A stretch of DNA of 51,168 nt, taken from positions 1-51,168 of the forward strand of contig CANFSZ010000012.1 in the NCBI GenBank assembly GCA_947449835.1. The letters run 5' to 3'. Positions within the stretch are counted from its first letter, which is position 1. Each line of letters opens with the position of its first letter. Below are positions 42,162 through 51,168 of this stretch, piece after piece. Below the pieces are notes generated by a model, which worked only from the letters and a program-made list of their open reading frames with translations, had not been told where the DNA came from and searched no databases. The position numbers and the translations under genes were made by a program. Source of the stretch: Opitutia bacterium (GTDB lineage Bacteria; Verrucomicrobiota; Verrucomicrobiia; Opitutales; Opitutaceae).

Positions 42162-45100
42162 ATGTCTCAGTCTGGAATGCTTCGTCGTCGTCTGTTCTCA
42201 TTGGTGGTTTTAACCTGCGGCTGGCTATTCGCCGCGGCTTTGGCTCACGGCCAAACGGCCACGGGCTCCGTGCAAGGCCGGGTTTTTAATCCGGTCTCTA
42301 AGGAATACGTGGGCAACGCTCAGATCCGCTTGGACGGCACGAGCAAAATCACCTACTCCGAGAGCGATGGTTCATTCTCGTTTGCCGACGTGCCCGCGGG
42401 CCCGGCTGCGATCTCGGTTTCCTACTCGGGTTACGTCACCGTCAACGACTCGTTCACCGTCACCGCCGGCATGCCCGCCGTGCGCGAGATCAACCTCGTC
42501 AGCACGGCCGCCACGCCACCCGTCGCTAAAGACGGCGTGATCCAGCTCGCGGCCTTCTCCGTCGCTTCCGAGCGCGAGGGCAACTCCAAGGCCATCATGG
42601 CGCAGCGCCGCAACATGAACATCACCACGTCGGTTTCCTCCGACATCTTCGGTGACGTCGCCGACGGTAACGTCGGTGAATTCCTCAAATATCTCCCCGG
42701 CGTCGACCTCGATTACGTTGAATCCGAACCCCGCGGCCCGCGCCTCGGCGGCATGGATGGTCAATACGTGGGCGTCTCCTTCGACGGCATGCGCACTGCC
42801 AGCGCCGACGCCAACCGCGGTGGTGGCGCCTCGTCCCGCGCGACAAGCTTCGAAGGTTTCTCCATTACCAGTATCGACTCCATCGAGATCAACCGCACGG
42901 CCAGCCCCGAAAACGACGCCGATGCGCCCGCGGGCACCGTCAACATGAAAACCAAGCGCGCCTTTGATCGTAAAGGCCGGCGCATCGCCTACAACGTGGG
43001 CTATAACCTCAACGGTGAAGAATTCACCCTCTCGCAGACCCCTGGCCCCGCCGATTACAAAGAAGAAAAGTGGAAGCCCAACTATCAGTTTGAATACGCC
43101 GAATCGTTCTTCAACCAACGCTTCGGGGTGTTGCTCAGCGCCAGCCAGTCGAATTCCTACACCGAGCAGCTCTTGATGACCAACGGCTACAATCGCACGG
43201 CTAATCCCACCCAAGGCGACAATCGCCCCATGTCTATTCGCCAAATCGACTTTAAGGACGGCCCTAAATTAATCCGCAAAGACGCGCTGTTGTTGACCGC
43301 CGACTGGAAGGCCAGCGCCCGACTCACGCTCTCGCTTAACCTCGTTTACAGTTATTTCGACGGCGAGTTCTTCAACCGCAACTTCACTTTCGTCGCCGCC
43401 AACGACAACGCCAACGTCAACAACGGCCGCTCCACCGTCGGTGGCGATGGCATCACCAACGTCGTAGCCACCCGTGCGGCTACGGGCAGCGTGAACAACG
43501 TCGCCACCCTCAACAACGGCGGCGGTTCCTCCGCCAAGCTCACCTACACCCGTCAGTTTGCCCCGCGTTTCGAATACAAGATCGGTGGCTGGATCGTCGA
43601 CGGTGCGCTCGCCATGTCGCGTTCGGTTAATAATTACGAATCCCTCGAACGCGGCTTCGCCAACGCCGAGGGCGGCGGTGTCGCCAGCAGTTGGACGGCC
43701 ACCCGCGCCAACCCTCGTTCCGCTGAATGGACCATCCGCCAAACCAGTGGTGCTGATTGGCTCAATTTGGCCAATTTCACCAGCACCGACAGCCGCGCTG
43801 GCGGTACGCGCATCTCCACCGACGATCGCACCTGGATCACCGAAAAATGGACCGGCACGGTCAACGCCAAGTGGGTGTTGCCCTTCATGCAGCGCTTTCC
43901 GACCTCGATCAAATTTGGCGCCAAATGGGATGAAGAAACCCGCGACAATAACGATTTCAGCGCATGGAATATCTGGTCCTACAACGGGCCCGGCGGTAAC
44001 ACCACCACGGTCAGCCCTACCACGGGCGCCAACGTCATCTCGACCTTCGGCAATTGGGCCAACCTCGGGTCGGCCTACGTGTCGCCGAATCCTTTCGAAT
44101 CGGGTCATTTGAATTCCTTCAATCTATTTAACATCAATGGCGTTCAAGGCGTTCCCCCTCGCGTCAATCGTAACCAGATGGGCAGGCTTTTCCGCGAACA
44201 CCCCGAGTGGTTCGTCTCCACGGCCACACCGGAAAATTACTACACCTGCTTTATCGCGAACCCGCGCGACTTCCAACAAACCGTCACCGCGGGCTATCTC
44301 CAAGCCGACATGCGGATCAACGCCAAGTTGCAGTTCCGCTACGGTGTGCGGCTCGAGGAAACCCAAAACACCTTCGACGAGCTCAATCCGCTCTCGCGGG
44401 CCGACGTCATCGCGGCCGGCTACTCGGTCAACGCCGTCGGCACCAATTCCGGCCGCCCGCTCACCATCGCCGGCATGAAGTATCAATACGAGAGCCAGCC
44501 GCTCAAGCATCGCACCTCAAATTATCAAAACTGGTTTCCGTCGCTGCTGATGAAATACCAGATTTTGCCCAACTTCGAATTCCAAGCCGGCGCCAATAAA
44601 GGCATCGCTCGTGCACCGATTAACGACCTTACCGGCCCATGGAACATCGACGAAACCAACCAGCGCGTTTCCACGCCTAATGCTAAGTTGCTGCCCGAGT
44701 TCCACACGGTATTCCAGACCCGCCTCGCCTATTACTTCGAAGGTCGTTCGCCGGGTCAGGCCTCGATCTCCTTCTCGCAGGATAAGGCGCGTAACTTCAT
44801 CCAGGATTTCGATTATTCCGCCTCGCAGTTCGGCATCGATGATCCGGATTTCGCGGCCTACACGTTCCGCGTGCGTACCAACAATCCCAACGAAGAGCAG
44901 CTGCGCAACATGGACATCAGCTACAACCAGACGCTCGGTTTCTTGCCCGGTCCATATCTGCGCGGTATCAACGTCGGACTCACTTACGGCCGTACTTACG
45001 CCAATGTCCGCCGTCAACAGCTCGCTCCGCACCGCGTCACCTCGCGCCTCGGTTATTCCTACGGTCGCTTCAATGCCTCGTTCGGCATGATCTGGGTCGA

Positions 45101-45341
45101 TGATAAACCTGAGAGCAGCACCTACGGCCGTTACGTCGGACAGTTAACAAAATTCGACGCCTCGCTCACGGTTCGCCTCACGAAATACGTTTCGCTCTAC
45201 GTCCAAGGCCGCAACATCACCAACATGCCTGATCGTTGGTACGAGTCGCCCACGGGCACGCAGGAAGGCAAAAACGGCTACCTACGCCAAATCGAATCCT
45301 ACGGCTCCAACTGGGTCTTCGGTGTCAAAGGCCAGTTCTAA
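42162..45341 (+). CDS. TonB-dependent receptor with carboxypeptidase-like regulatory domain
   Basis: 1059 residues. A signal peptide ends near HGQ (about 30). A carboxypeptidase-regulatory-like (SusC-type) domain spans about 33-115 (GSVQGRVFNPVSKEYVGNAQI ... YSGYVTVNDSF, read in parts). The plug has DVADGNVGEFLKYLPGVDLDY and IDSIEINRTASPENDADAPAGTVNMKTK. The rest is a large barrel ending NWVFGVKGQF with a terminal Phe. No SusD partner is adjacent, a pattern I associate with Opitutaceae receptors, which take up oligosaccharides or other large ligands. Its position beside polysaccharide-type genes suggests a glycan ligand, by inference. A strong terminator follows. Confidence 0.93.
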   Translation: MSQSGMLRRRLFSLVVLTCGWLFAAALAHGQTATGSVQGRVFNPVSKEYVGNAQIRLDGTSKITYSESDGSFSFADVPAGPAAISVSYSGYVTVNDSFTVTAGMPAVREINLVSTAATPPVAKDGVIQLAAFSVASEREGNSKAIMAQRRNMNITTSVSSDIFGDVADGNVGEFLKYLPGVDLDYVESEPRGPRLGGMDGQYVGVSFDGMRTASADANRGGGASSRATSFEGFSITSIDSIEINRTASPENDADAPAGTVNMKTKRAFDRKGRRIAYNVGYNLNGEEFTLSQTPGPADYKEEKWKPNYQFEYAESFFNQRFGVLLSASQSNSYTEQLLMTNGYNRTANPTQGDNRPMSIRQIDFKDGPKLIRKDALLLTADWKASARLTLSLNLVYSYFDGEFFNRNFTFVAANDNANVNNGRSTVGGDGITNVVATRAATGSVNNVATLNNGGGSSAKLTYTRQFAPRFEYKIGGWIVDGALAMSRSVNNYESLERGFANAEGGGVASSWTATRANPRSAEWTIRQTSGADWLNLANFTSTDSRAGGTRISTDDRTWITEKWTGTVNAKWVLPFMQRFPTSIKFGAKWDEETRDNNDFSAWNIWSYNGPGGNTTTVSPTTGANVISTFGNWANLGSAYVSPNPFESGHLNSFNLFNINGVQGVPPRVNRNQMGRLFREHPEWFVSTATPENYYTCFIANPRDFQQTVTAGYLQADMRINAKLQFRYGVRLEETQNTFDELNPLSRADVIAAGYSVNAVGTNSGRPLTIAGMKYQYESQPLKHRTSNYQNWFPSLLMKYQILPNFEFQAGANKGIARAPINDLTGPWNIDETNQRVSTPNAKLLPEFHTVFQTRLAYYFEGRSPGQASISFSQDKARNFIQDFDYSASQFGIDDPDFAAYTFRVRTNNPNEEQLRNMDISYNQTLGFLPGPYLRGINVGLTYGRTYANVRRQQLAPHRVTSRLGYSYGRFNASFGMIWVDDKPESSTYGRYVGQLTKFDASLTVRLTKYVSLYVQGRNITNMPDRWYESPTGTQEGKNGYLRQIESYGSNWVFGVKGQF

Positions 45342-45371
45342 TCTCCGCGTTTAAGTTTTTTATCCGCGTGA

Positions 45372-45400
45372 AAACGCCAGCCTCCGGGCTGGCGTTTTTT
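45372..45400 (+). terminator. Intrinsic terminator of the large TonB receptor
   Basis: AAACGCCAGCC (45372-45382), loop TCCG, GGCTGGCGTTT (45387-45397), followed by further T to 45400. The 11-bp perfect stem begins 31 bases after the receptor stop. Confidence 0.9.
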
Positions 45401-45478
45401 GTGTCCGCGCCGCGGGCCCGCGAGACGTCGCGGCGTTGACCTTACCCCGCTTCATCCCTGCGCTTCTTTTTACCCCGC

Positions 45479-47833
45479 ATGCGCCCGCCGAACTCACCCG
45501 CGCCGATTCGCCCGACCGTCTCGGATCGTTCCCTGCTTTGGGGTATCGCCCTCGTGGCGGCCGTAATTTTGGCGTACCTCGGCGTGTTGCCCGGCGAATT
45601 CCTTTGGGACGACGATCTTCACGTCACCGCCAATCCCACCATCGTCGGCCCGCTCGGTCTCCGGGAAATCTGGACCACGGCCGCCGCGAATTACTTTCCC
45701 CTCGTTCTGACAAATTTCTGGGTGCAACACGCACTCTGGGGCGTGGAACCACTCGGGTATCATCTGGTCACGCTCGCCTGCCACGCGCTTTCCGCCGTGC
45801 TGCTTTGGCGGGTGCTGCGCCAACTGCAGGTGCGCGGCGCTTGGCTCGGGGCCGCGCTCTGGGCGTTGCATCCTGTCCAAGTCGAATCCGTCGCCTGGAT
45901 CTGCGAACTCAAAAACACCCAGTCCGCCGTTTTTTTCCTCCTCGCGATGGGTTGTTACCTGCGATGGTTAAAAACACAGGAGGTTTCGGCTCCGTCTTCC
46001 ACGGCATGTAATACCGCCAAGGGTGGGGCGACGGCGCGCCTCACCAAGACTCACGGCTACGCCTATGCGCTCGCGCTGCTGTGCGCGCTACTCGCGATCT
46101 TGAGCAAACCCTCGACGGTGACTTTGCCCGTCGTGCTGGCGTTGAGTCTGTGGTGGTTGCGCCGCCGCCTCAGCTGGCGCGATCTTTTGCCGCTCGTGCC
46201 TTTCTTCGCGTTGTCGCTTGGTGCCGCTGGTTGGACGATCTGGGAGCAACGCGTCCACTCAGGCGCAGAAGGCGCTGCTTGGGCGCAGACGTGGCCCGAA
46301 CGTTGCGCCATCGCCGGCCACGTCGTTTGGTTTTACCTCGGTAAACTCGCCTGGCCCGCCGACCTGATTTTCATTTACCCCCGCTGGCAGATCGACGGCG
46401 CCGATCTACGAGTTTATGGCCCGCTCGCGGCGATGCTCGTTGTGCTCGGTTTGCTTTGGTGGCGGCGCGACGGTGCGCTTCGACCCGTCTTTGCCGCGGC
46501 GATTTTTTTTGGCGCGTTGCTGTTCCCCGTGCTCGGATTTTTTAACATCTATTTTTTCCGCTATTCCTTCGTCGGAGATCATTTTCAATACCTCGCCAGC
46601 ATGGGCCCGCTCGCGCTCGCCGGCGCTGGCCTCACCGTCGCCCTCGATCGCTTGCCTGTCGCGTGGGCTCGTCTCCGCGTGATCGGCCCCGCGGCGTTGC
46701 TGGCGGTTTTGGGCGTACTCACGTGGCGCGAGAGCCTCGAATACCTCAGTCACGAATCCCTCTGGCGCGCCACGCTCGCGCGCAATCCCAGCGCCGCGAT
46801 GGCGTGGTTTAATCTCGGCGATACCCTCGCCAAAAAAGGTCGCCACGACGAAGCCATCGCCAGCTTCCGCCGCGCCCTCGAGTTACGCCCCAACGACGCC
46901 GCCGGCCACAACGACCTCGCCTGCGAACTCGTTGTCATCGGCCAACCGCTCGCGGCGATTCCGCTCTTCGAACGCGCCCTCGTCCTGCGCCCCGGTTACG
47001 CCGAAGTACACAACAATCTCGGTAACGCTTTCCGCAGCCTCGGCCGCATCGCCGAAGCCACCGCGCAGTACGAAAAAGCCCTCGCCGCGAAGCCCGACTA
47101 TCCCGAAGCGCACAACAACCTCGCCTGCGAACTCAGCGCGCAGGGCCGACTCGCCGACGCACTCACGCATTTTGAAACCGCGATTCGCCTACAACCCGAT
47201 CACGCCACCGCCCACGGCAACCGCGCCAACGTCCTGCGTGACGTCGGTCGCTGGCCCGAGGCCTTTGCCAGCTACGAACGCGCGCTTCAGCTCAACCCTA
47301 AATCCGCCGAAACGCTCGCCAACTACGCGCTCGCCCTCGCCACCGCTGGTCGCACGGGCGACGCCCTCGCGCGTTTCGCCGCGGCCGCGCAACTCAACCC
47401 CGCCTCGCCCAAAATCCACCGCGATTGGGGTACGACGCTCGCTCGCTCCGGTCGCCAAGCCGAGGCCATCACGCAGTTTGAAGCCCTCGTCCGTCTCGAT
47501 CCGCGCGCTCCGGCCGCGTATGCGACTTTGGGTAACGCCTTCGCGCAAGCCGAGCGCTGGGCCGACGCCGCCCGCACGTTTCGCGCGGGCCTGCAGGCCG
47601 CGCCCGCCGACGCCGACTTGCATTGCAACCTCGCCGTCGCTCTCGCCAGCGCAGGCCAGTTGACCGAAGCCGTGGTGGAATTTCGTCACGCGCTCCGGCT
47701 CCGCCCCGCCTTCATTGAAGCTCACGAAAATCTCGCGCAAATCCTTCGCCAACTCGGTCGTTCGCTCGAAGCCGTCGATCATTACGACGAGGCCGAACGT
47801 CTCAAACTCCAGGCCGCGCGATCACGTCGATAA
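45479..47833 (+). CDS. TMTC-like multi-membrane protein with ten TPR repeats
   Basis: 784 residues. The N-terminal ~430 residues hold about ten membrane helices. They carry motifs of GT-C-type glycosyltransferases resembling animal TMTC proteins: GEFLWDDDLHVTANP (acidic pair in the first loop), WALHPVQVESVAWICELKN, and RYSFVGDHFQYLAS. From about 440 to 779 there are ten consecutive 34-residue TPR units (for example AMAWFNLGDTLAKKGRHDEA). TMTCs are protein O-mannosyltransferases in eukaryotes; the bacterial relatives are uncharacterised. The C-terminal TPRs would dock an acceptor protein. It is a single gene after a terminator. Confidence 0.85.
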   Translation: MRPPNSPAPIRPTVSDRSLLWGIALVAAVILAYLGVLPGEFLWDDDLHVTANPTIVGPLGLREIWTTAAANYFPLVLTNFWVQHALWGVEPLGYHLVTLACHALSAVLLWRVLRQLQVRGAWLGAALWALHPVQVESVAWICELKNTQSAVFFLLAMGCYLRWLKTQEVSAPSSTACNTAKGGATARLTKTHGYAYALALLCALLAILSKPSTVTLPVVLALSLWWLRRRLSWRDLLPLVPFFALSLGAAGWTIWEQRVHSGAEGAAWAQTWPERCAIAGHVVWFYLGKLAWPADLIFIYPRWQIDGADLRVYGPLAAMLVVLGLLWWRRDGALRPVFAAAIFFGALLFPVLGFFNIYFFRYSFVGDHFQYLASMGPLALAGAGLTVALDRLPVAWARLRVIGPAALLAVLGVLTWRESLEYLSHESLWRATLARNPSAAMAWFNLGDTLAKKGRHDEAIASFRRALELRPNDAAGHNDLACELVVIGQPLAAIPLFERALVLRPGYAEVHNNLGNAFRSLGRIAEATAQYEKALAAKPDYPEAHNNLACELSAQGRLADALTHFETAIRLQPDHATAHGNRANVLRDVGRWPEAFASYERALQLNPKSAETLANYALALATAGRTGDALARFAAAAQLNPASPKIHRDWGTTLARSGRQAEAITQFEALVRLDPRAPAAYATLGNAFAQAERWADAARTFRAGLQAAPADADLHCNLAVALASAGQLTEAVVEFRHALRLRPAFIEAHENLAQILRQLGRSLEAVDHYDEAERLKLQAARSRR

Positions 47834-47903
47834 GGACTCAAAACCTTAGGCTCGCCCGCCCGTCTGGCCGCCGTTCTCCTTATCTCACGCCTCACCGTTG
47901 CCC

Positions 47904-50596
47904 ATGCCTCGCCTCGCGCTCTTCACGTTTTCCGAAAAAATCGCCGCGCCGCCTGCTTCGAATGGCGCGCGGACTCTGGCAGGGTTGGTTGCCTCATTTG
48001 TGCTCGCGGCGGTTTTTGCTCAGGGCGCGGCGCTCCCCGAGCCGGTCATGAGCATGATCGATAACCGCTGCTCAAGTTGCCACAACGACGAGGATAAAAA
48101 AGGTGGCCTCGATCTCACTTCGCCCGCGCTGCTTTCGCTCTCTGAGGAACCCAAAAACTTCGCGCTCTGGGTCAACGTTTTCGACCGCGTAAACTCGGGC
48201 GAGATGCCGCCCAAGCCAAAGCCGCGCCCAACCTCTTCCGAATTGTCGGCGTTCACCGCGACACTCGCCGCCGCGCTCACTCAGATCGACCGGGCGCGGA
48301 TTGCCGTCGAGGGCCGCGCGAGCCGGCGCCGGCTCAATCGCTACGAATACGAAAACGCCCTGCGCGATCTGCTGCATGCGCCGTGGCTCCAAGTGCGCGA
48401 TGCGTTGCCCGAAGACGGCGAAGCTTTTCGTTTCAACAAAGTCGGCGAACGTCTCGATGTTTCCCACGTGCAGATGGCGCGCTACCTCAGCGCCGCCGAT
48501 TACGCGCTCCGTCAAGTGATCGCCCCGCAAGTCGCGCCGTTGCCCACGACGATCAAGCGCTACTACGCGCGGGATCAACGCAGCTACACCGGCCCGATGA
48601 AATTCTCGGTGTTCAACAACGCCCCGGAGCGCGCGACTTTTCCCGTGCTCGGGTTTCAGGCTCAACCCGACGTCCGCCGCGAGGCCGCGCCCATCACCGT
48701 CGGCGCCGCTGATCCGGTAAAGCGCGAGCTCGAAGGCGTCGGCGTCGTCGCGGGTAGTTACGAGCCGATTGAGCCAAAATTTAATCAATTCCGTGCGCCC
48801 GTCGCGGGACATTATCGGCTGCGTTTCAGCGGCCACACCGTTTGGGTCGGCCCGGGTAAACCGGATCCCGTCAAAGCGCCCGAGCCCGGCAAAAAAGCCG
48901 CTGCGCCGAAGCCCACGCGTTGGTGGATTCCGGATCTCGACGACGTCGCGCCCGGTCGGCGGGGCGAAGCGATCACGATTTACTCGGAGTTGCCCCCGCG
49001 CCAGTTGCGCCGACTGGGGACGTTTGATCTCACGCCGGAGCCGAGCGTGCGTGAACTCGACGTGTGGCTCTTGGAAAAAGAAACGATCCGCCCCGACGCG
49101 GGCCGACTCTTCCGCTCGCGGCCCGGCGCGGGTCGTTTCCAAAATCCACTCGCCGAGCCCGACGGTCAGCCCGGCGTCGTGTTTCGCTGGCTCGAGGTCG
49201 AAGGCCCGATCTATGACGAGCGCGGGCCGGGCGCGGGGCACCGGTTGCTCTTTGGCGATTTACCGCTCAAAGCCCCCGCAAAAAAAGGCGGCCCGATTGA
49301 AATCATCTCCGAGCAGCCCGCGCACGATGCGGCGCGGCTCCTGCGCAATTTCGCCCAACACGCGTATCGGCGTCCGGTGACTGACGCCGAGGCGACCCGT
49401 TTCCTGCCCGTGATCGAGGGCGCGTTGCAGACCGGCAGCTCCTTTGCCGACGCCATGATCGCCGGTTACACGGCGGTGTTGTGTTCTGCGGAATTTATCA
49501 GCCTCGATGAAAAAACTGGGCCACTCGACGATTACGCGCTGGCTTCGCGGCTCGCGTTTTTTCTCTGGAATTCGCCGCCCGACGATGCGTTGCGCGACCT
49601 CGCGGCGCGCGGAGAATTGCATCGGCGCGAGGTGTTGCGCGCGCAGACGGAGCGCTTGCTCAACGACCCGAAATCACAGCGCTTCACGGAAGCCTTTTTG
49701 GATTACTGGCTCGACCTGCGCAAAATCACCGCGACCGCGCCTGACTCCACGCTCTATCCGGATTACTACCTCGACGATCACCTCGAAGAATCGGCGCTAG
49801 AGGAGACGCGGATGTTTTTTGCGGAGCTGTTGCGCGGCGATTTACCGGCGCGCGATGTGGCTGTCGGTGATTACGTTTACGTCAACGAACGTCTCGCCGC
49901 GCATTATGGTTTGCCTCGCGCCGAGGGCGTCGCGTTGCGGCGCGTGGAGTTGCCCTACGACAGCCCGCGCGGAGGCCTCCTGACGCAAGCTGCCGTGCTC
50001 AAAATCACGGCGAATGGCACCACAACTTCGCCTGTGCTGCGCGGTGCTTGGATCATGGAACGGGTGCTCGGTCTGCCCCCCCACCTCCGCCGCCGAGCGT
50101 GCCGGCCGTCGATCCTGACACGCGCGGAGCGACGACAATCCGCCAACAACTCGAGAAACACCGCACCCAAGAAAGTTGCGCGGCGTGTCACACGAAAATC
50201 GATCCGGCCGGTTTTGCTTTGGAAAGTTTCGACGTGATGGGCGGGTGGCGCGACCGTTACCGCGCCGCGAGCGACACCAAGCCCGACCCGGGTATCGGCA
50301 AGGGCGGGCAGAAATTTTTGTTTCATACGGCGTTGCCCGTCGACCCGAGTGGCGTGTTGCCCGATGGGCGGGCGTTCGGTGACATCCGCGATTTCAAGCG
50401 TCTCCTGCTCGCCGATGAAGTTCAACTTGCCCGCAACCTCGTGCGCCAACTCGCGATTTACTCCACCGGTGCGCCGATCAGTTTCTCGGATCGCGCCACC
50501 ATCGAGCAGATTTTGAAACGCGCCCGCTCGCGCCAGTACGGCGTGCGCACGCTCGTGCATGAGCTCGTACAAAGCCCGCTTTTCCTCAATAAGTAG
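47904..50596 (+). pseudogene. DUF1587/1595/1592/1588/1585 secreted cytochrome, frameshifted
   Basis: From ATG 47904 (in-frame TTG at 47898) the frame reads to 50237. From the C7 run at 50076-50082 onward it no longer matches the family; the matching sequence continues in the next frame to 50596. Adding one C gives an 897-residue protein with a Pro-rich linker ([14 protein letters not shown]). Order: signal peptide, CSSCH heme site near 53-57, DUF1587 ([15 protein letters not shown]), an insert, DUF1595, DUF1592, DUF1588 with a second heme site CAACH after the break, and DUF1585. As written, the product loses that heme and DUF1585. A sequencing error, a real mutation or slippage could explain it. 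The DUF1552 partner follows 15 bases on. Confidence 0.85.
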
Positions 50597-50611
50597 CCGT
50601 TACCCCGCCGC

Positions 50612-51168
50612 ATGAAAAATTCCCCCGATTCCCGTTCTTCGCTCGGCTCCTACGTCTCGACGCGGCGCGCGCTCTCGCGGCGTCAGTTTTTGCGCGGGGC
50701 CGGCATCGTGCTTTCCTTACCGCTGTTGGATTCGATGTTGCCGACTTTCGCGCGGGCGCAGGCAGCGAAAGAGGCCGCGGCCAAACCGCGCCGGATGCTC
50801 GCCATCTGCAACAACCTCGGGCTCGTGCCTGATCAATTTTTCCCCACGACGACGGGTCGGGATTACACGCTCTCGCCGTACCTTGAGCTGTTAAAGGAAC
50901 ACCGGGATGATTTCACGGTGTTCAGTGGCGTGTCGCATCCCGATGTCGATGGCGGCCACCCGGCGGATATTTGTTTTCTCACGGCGGCGCCGCACCCTGG
51001 CAGCGGCGGATTTCGCAACACGATCTCGCTCGATCAATACATCGCCGAGCGCATCGGCTACCAGACGCGCTTCCCGTCGCTGACGCTGGGCGTCAACGTC
51101 GCGCAGGGTTCGCGCAGTCTTTCCTGGACGGGTTCGGGTGTGCTCATTCCTTGTGAAGAAAAAGCGTC
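50612..51168 (+). CDS. DUF1552 domain protein, Tat-exported (3' part cut by window end)
   Basis: From ATG 50612 the frame is open to the last base (185 codons seen). A Tat signal is visible ([10 protein letters not shown] about 23-32, then a hydrophobic run ending ARA). The DUF1552 opening follows: [19 protein letters not shown] and [31 protein letters not shown], read in parts. DUF1552 proteins are relatives of DUF1501 and almost always sit next to DUF1592-type cytochromes, as here with a 15-base gap. The function is unknown. Confidence 0.9.
   Translation, partial: MKNSPDSRSSLGSYVSTRRALSRRQFLRGAGIVLSLPLLDSMLPTFARAQAAKEAAAKPRRMLAICNNLGLVPDQFFPTTTGRDYTLSPYLELLKEHRDDFTVFSGVSHPDVDGGHPADICFLTAAPHPGSGGFRNTISLDQYIAERIGYQTRFPSLTLGVNVAQGSRSLSWTGSGVLIPCEEKA

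Noticed and set aside
1-51168. tRNA, rRNA or phage genes
   Set aside because: I looked through all gaps; none longer than 300 bases remains unexplained except 41720-42161, and none shows cloverleaf, rRNA or phage sequence that I can recognise.

Overview
The window looks like chromosomal DNA of a Gram-negative, high-GC member of the Planctomycetes-Verrucomicrobia group, most likely an Opitutaceae-like Verrucomicrobium. This is an inference from gene content. There are secreted 'planctomycete-type' cytochromes (DUF1549/DUF1553, DUF1587-DUF1592-DUF1588) paired with Tat-exported DUF1501/DUF1552 proteins. There is also a PVC-type heme-binding dehydrogenase, large TonB-dependent receptors, kdsB (so lipopolysaccharide is made), and several exported glycoside-hydrolase-like proteins. 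I see no phage, insertion sequence, CRISPR array, rRNA or tRNA.

Layout. 1-3946 (minus): a DUF1549/LamG/DUF1553 cytochrome followed by a DUF1501 protein cut by the window edge. 3947-4246: a divergent control region with two copies of a 10-bp palindrome. 4247-10971: a dicarboxylate/amino-acid symporter, a sulfite-oxidase-like molybdoenzyme, a four-helix membrane protein and the DEAH helicase HrpA. 11033-15094: a second cytochrome/DUF1501 pair. 15158-19416: dienelactone hydrolase with a lipoprotein, an orphan ABC ATPase, an ArsC-like protein coupled to two small genes, and a TatD nuclease. 19538-23312: HPr, KdsB, CarA and a lysine-2,3-aminomutase-like radical SAM enzyme.

23313-23935 is the most unusual stretch. 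It carries two tandem copies of a ~105-nt putative small RNA, each with its own promoter-like boxes and intrinsic terminator. A TPP riboswitch with its own terminator follows, directly ahead of a TonB-dependent receptor (23936-26074) that is therefore a likely thiamine importer.

26170-42037 mixes redox and carbohydrate genes: a pRiA4b ORF-3-like protein, a PQQ sugar dehydrogenase with a cytochrome domain, an exported methyltransferase followed by a DUF5060-type glycosidase, a PVC-type cytochrome, a family-10-like glycosidase, an SDR coupled by GTGA to a BNR_4 propeller protein, a lipocalin-sized secreted protein and a GxGYxYP protein. Two rRNA/tRNA methyltransferases (RlmM, SpoU/TrmH) and a tiny membrane protein are interleaved. 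The gene set suggests degradation of a plant or algal polysaccharide with periplasmic oxidation of the sugars, but no substrate can be read from the sequence.

42162-51168: a large TonB-dependent receptor with a strong terminator, a TMTC-like membrane/TPR protein, and a third cytochrome module. Its cytochrome gene is broken by a one-base deletion in a C7 run, and it is followed by a DUF1552 protein cut by the window end. Starts were chosen mainly from signal peptides and family fit, because clear Shine-Dalgarno sequences are rare here.
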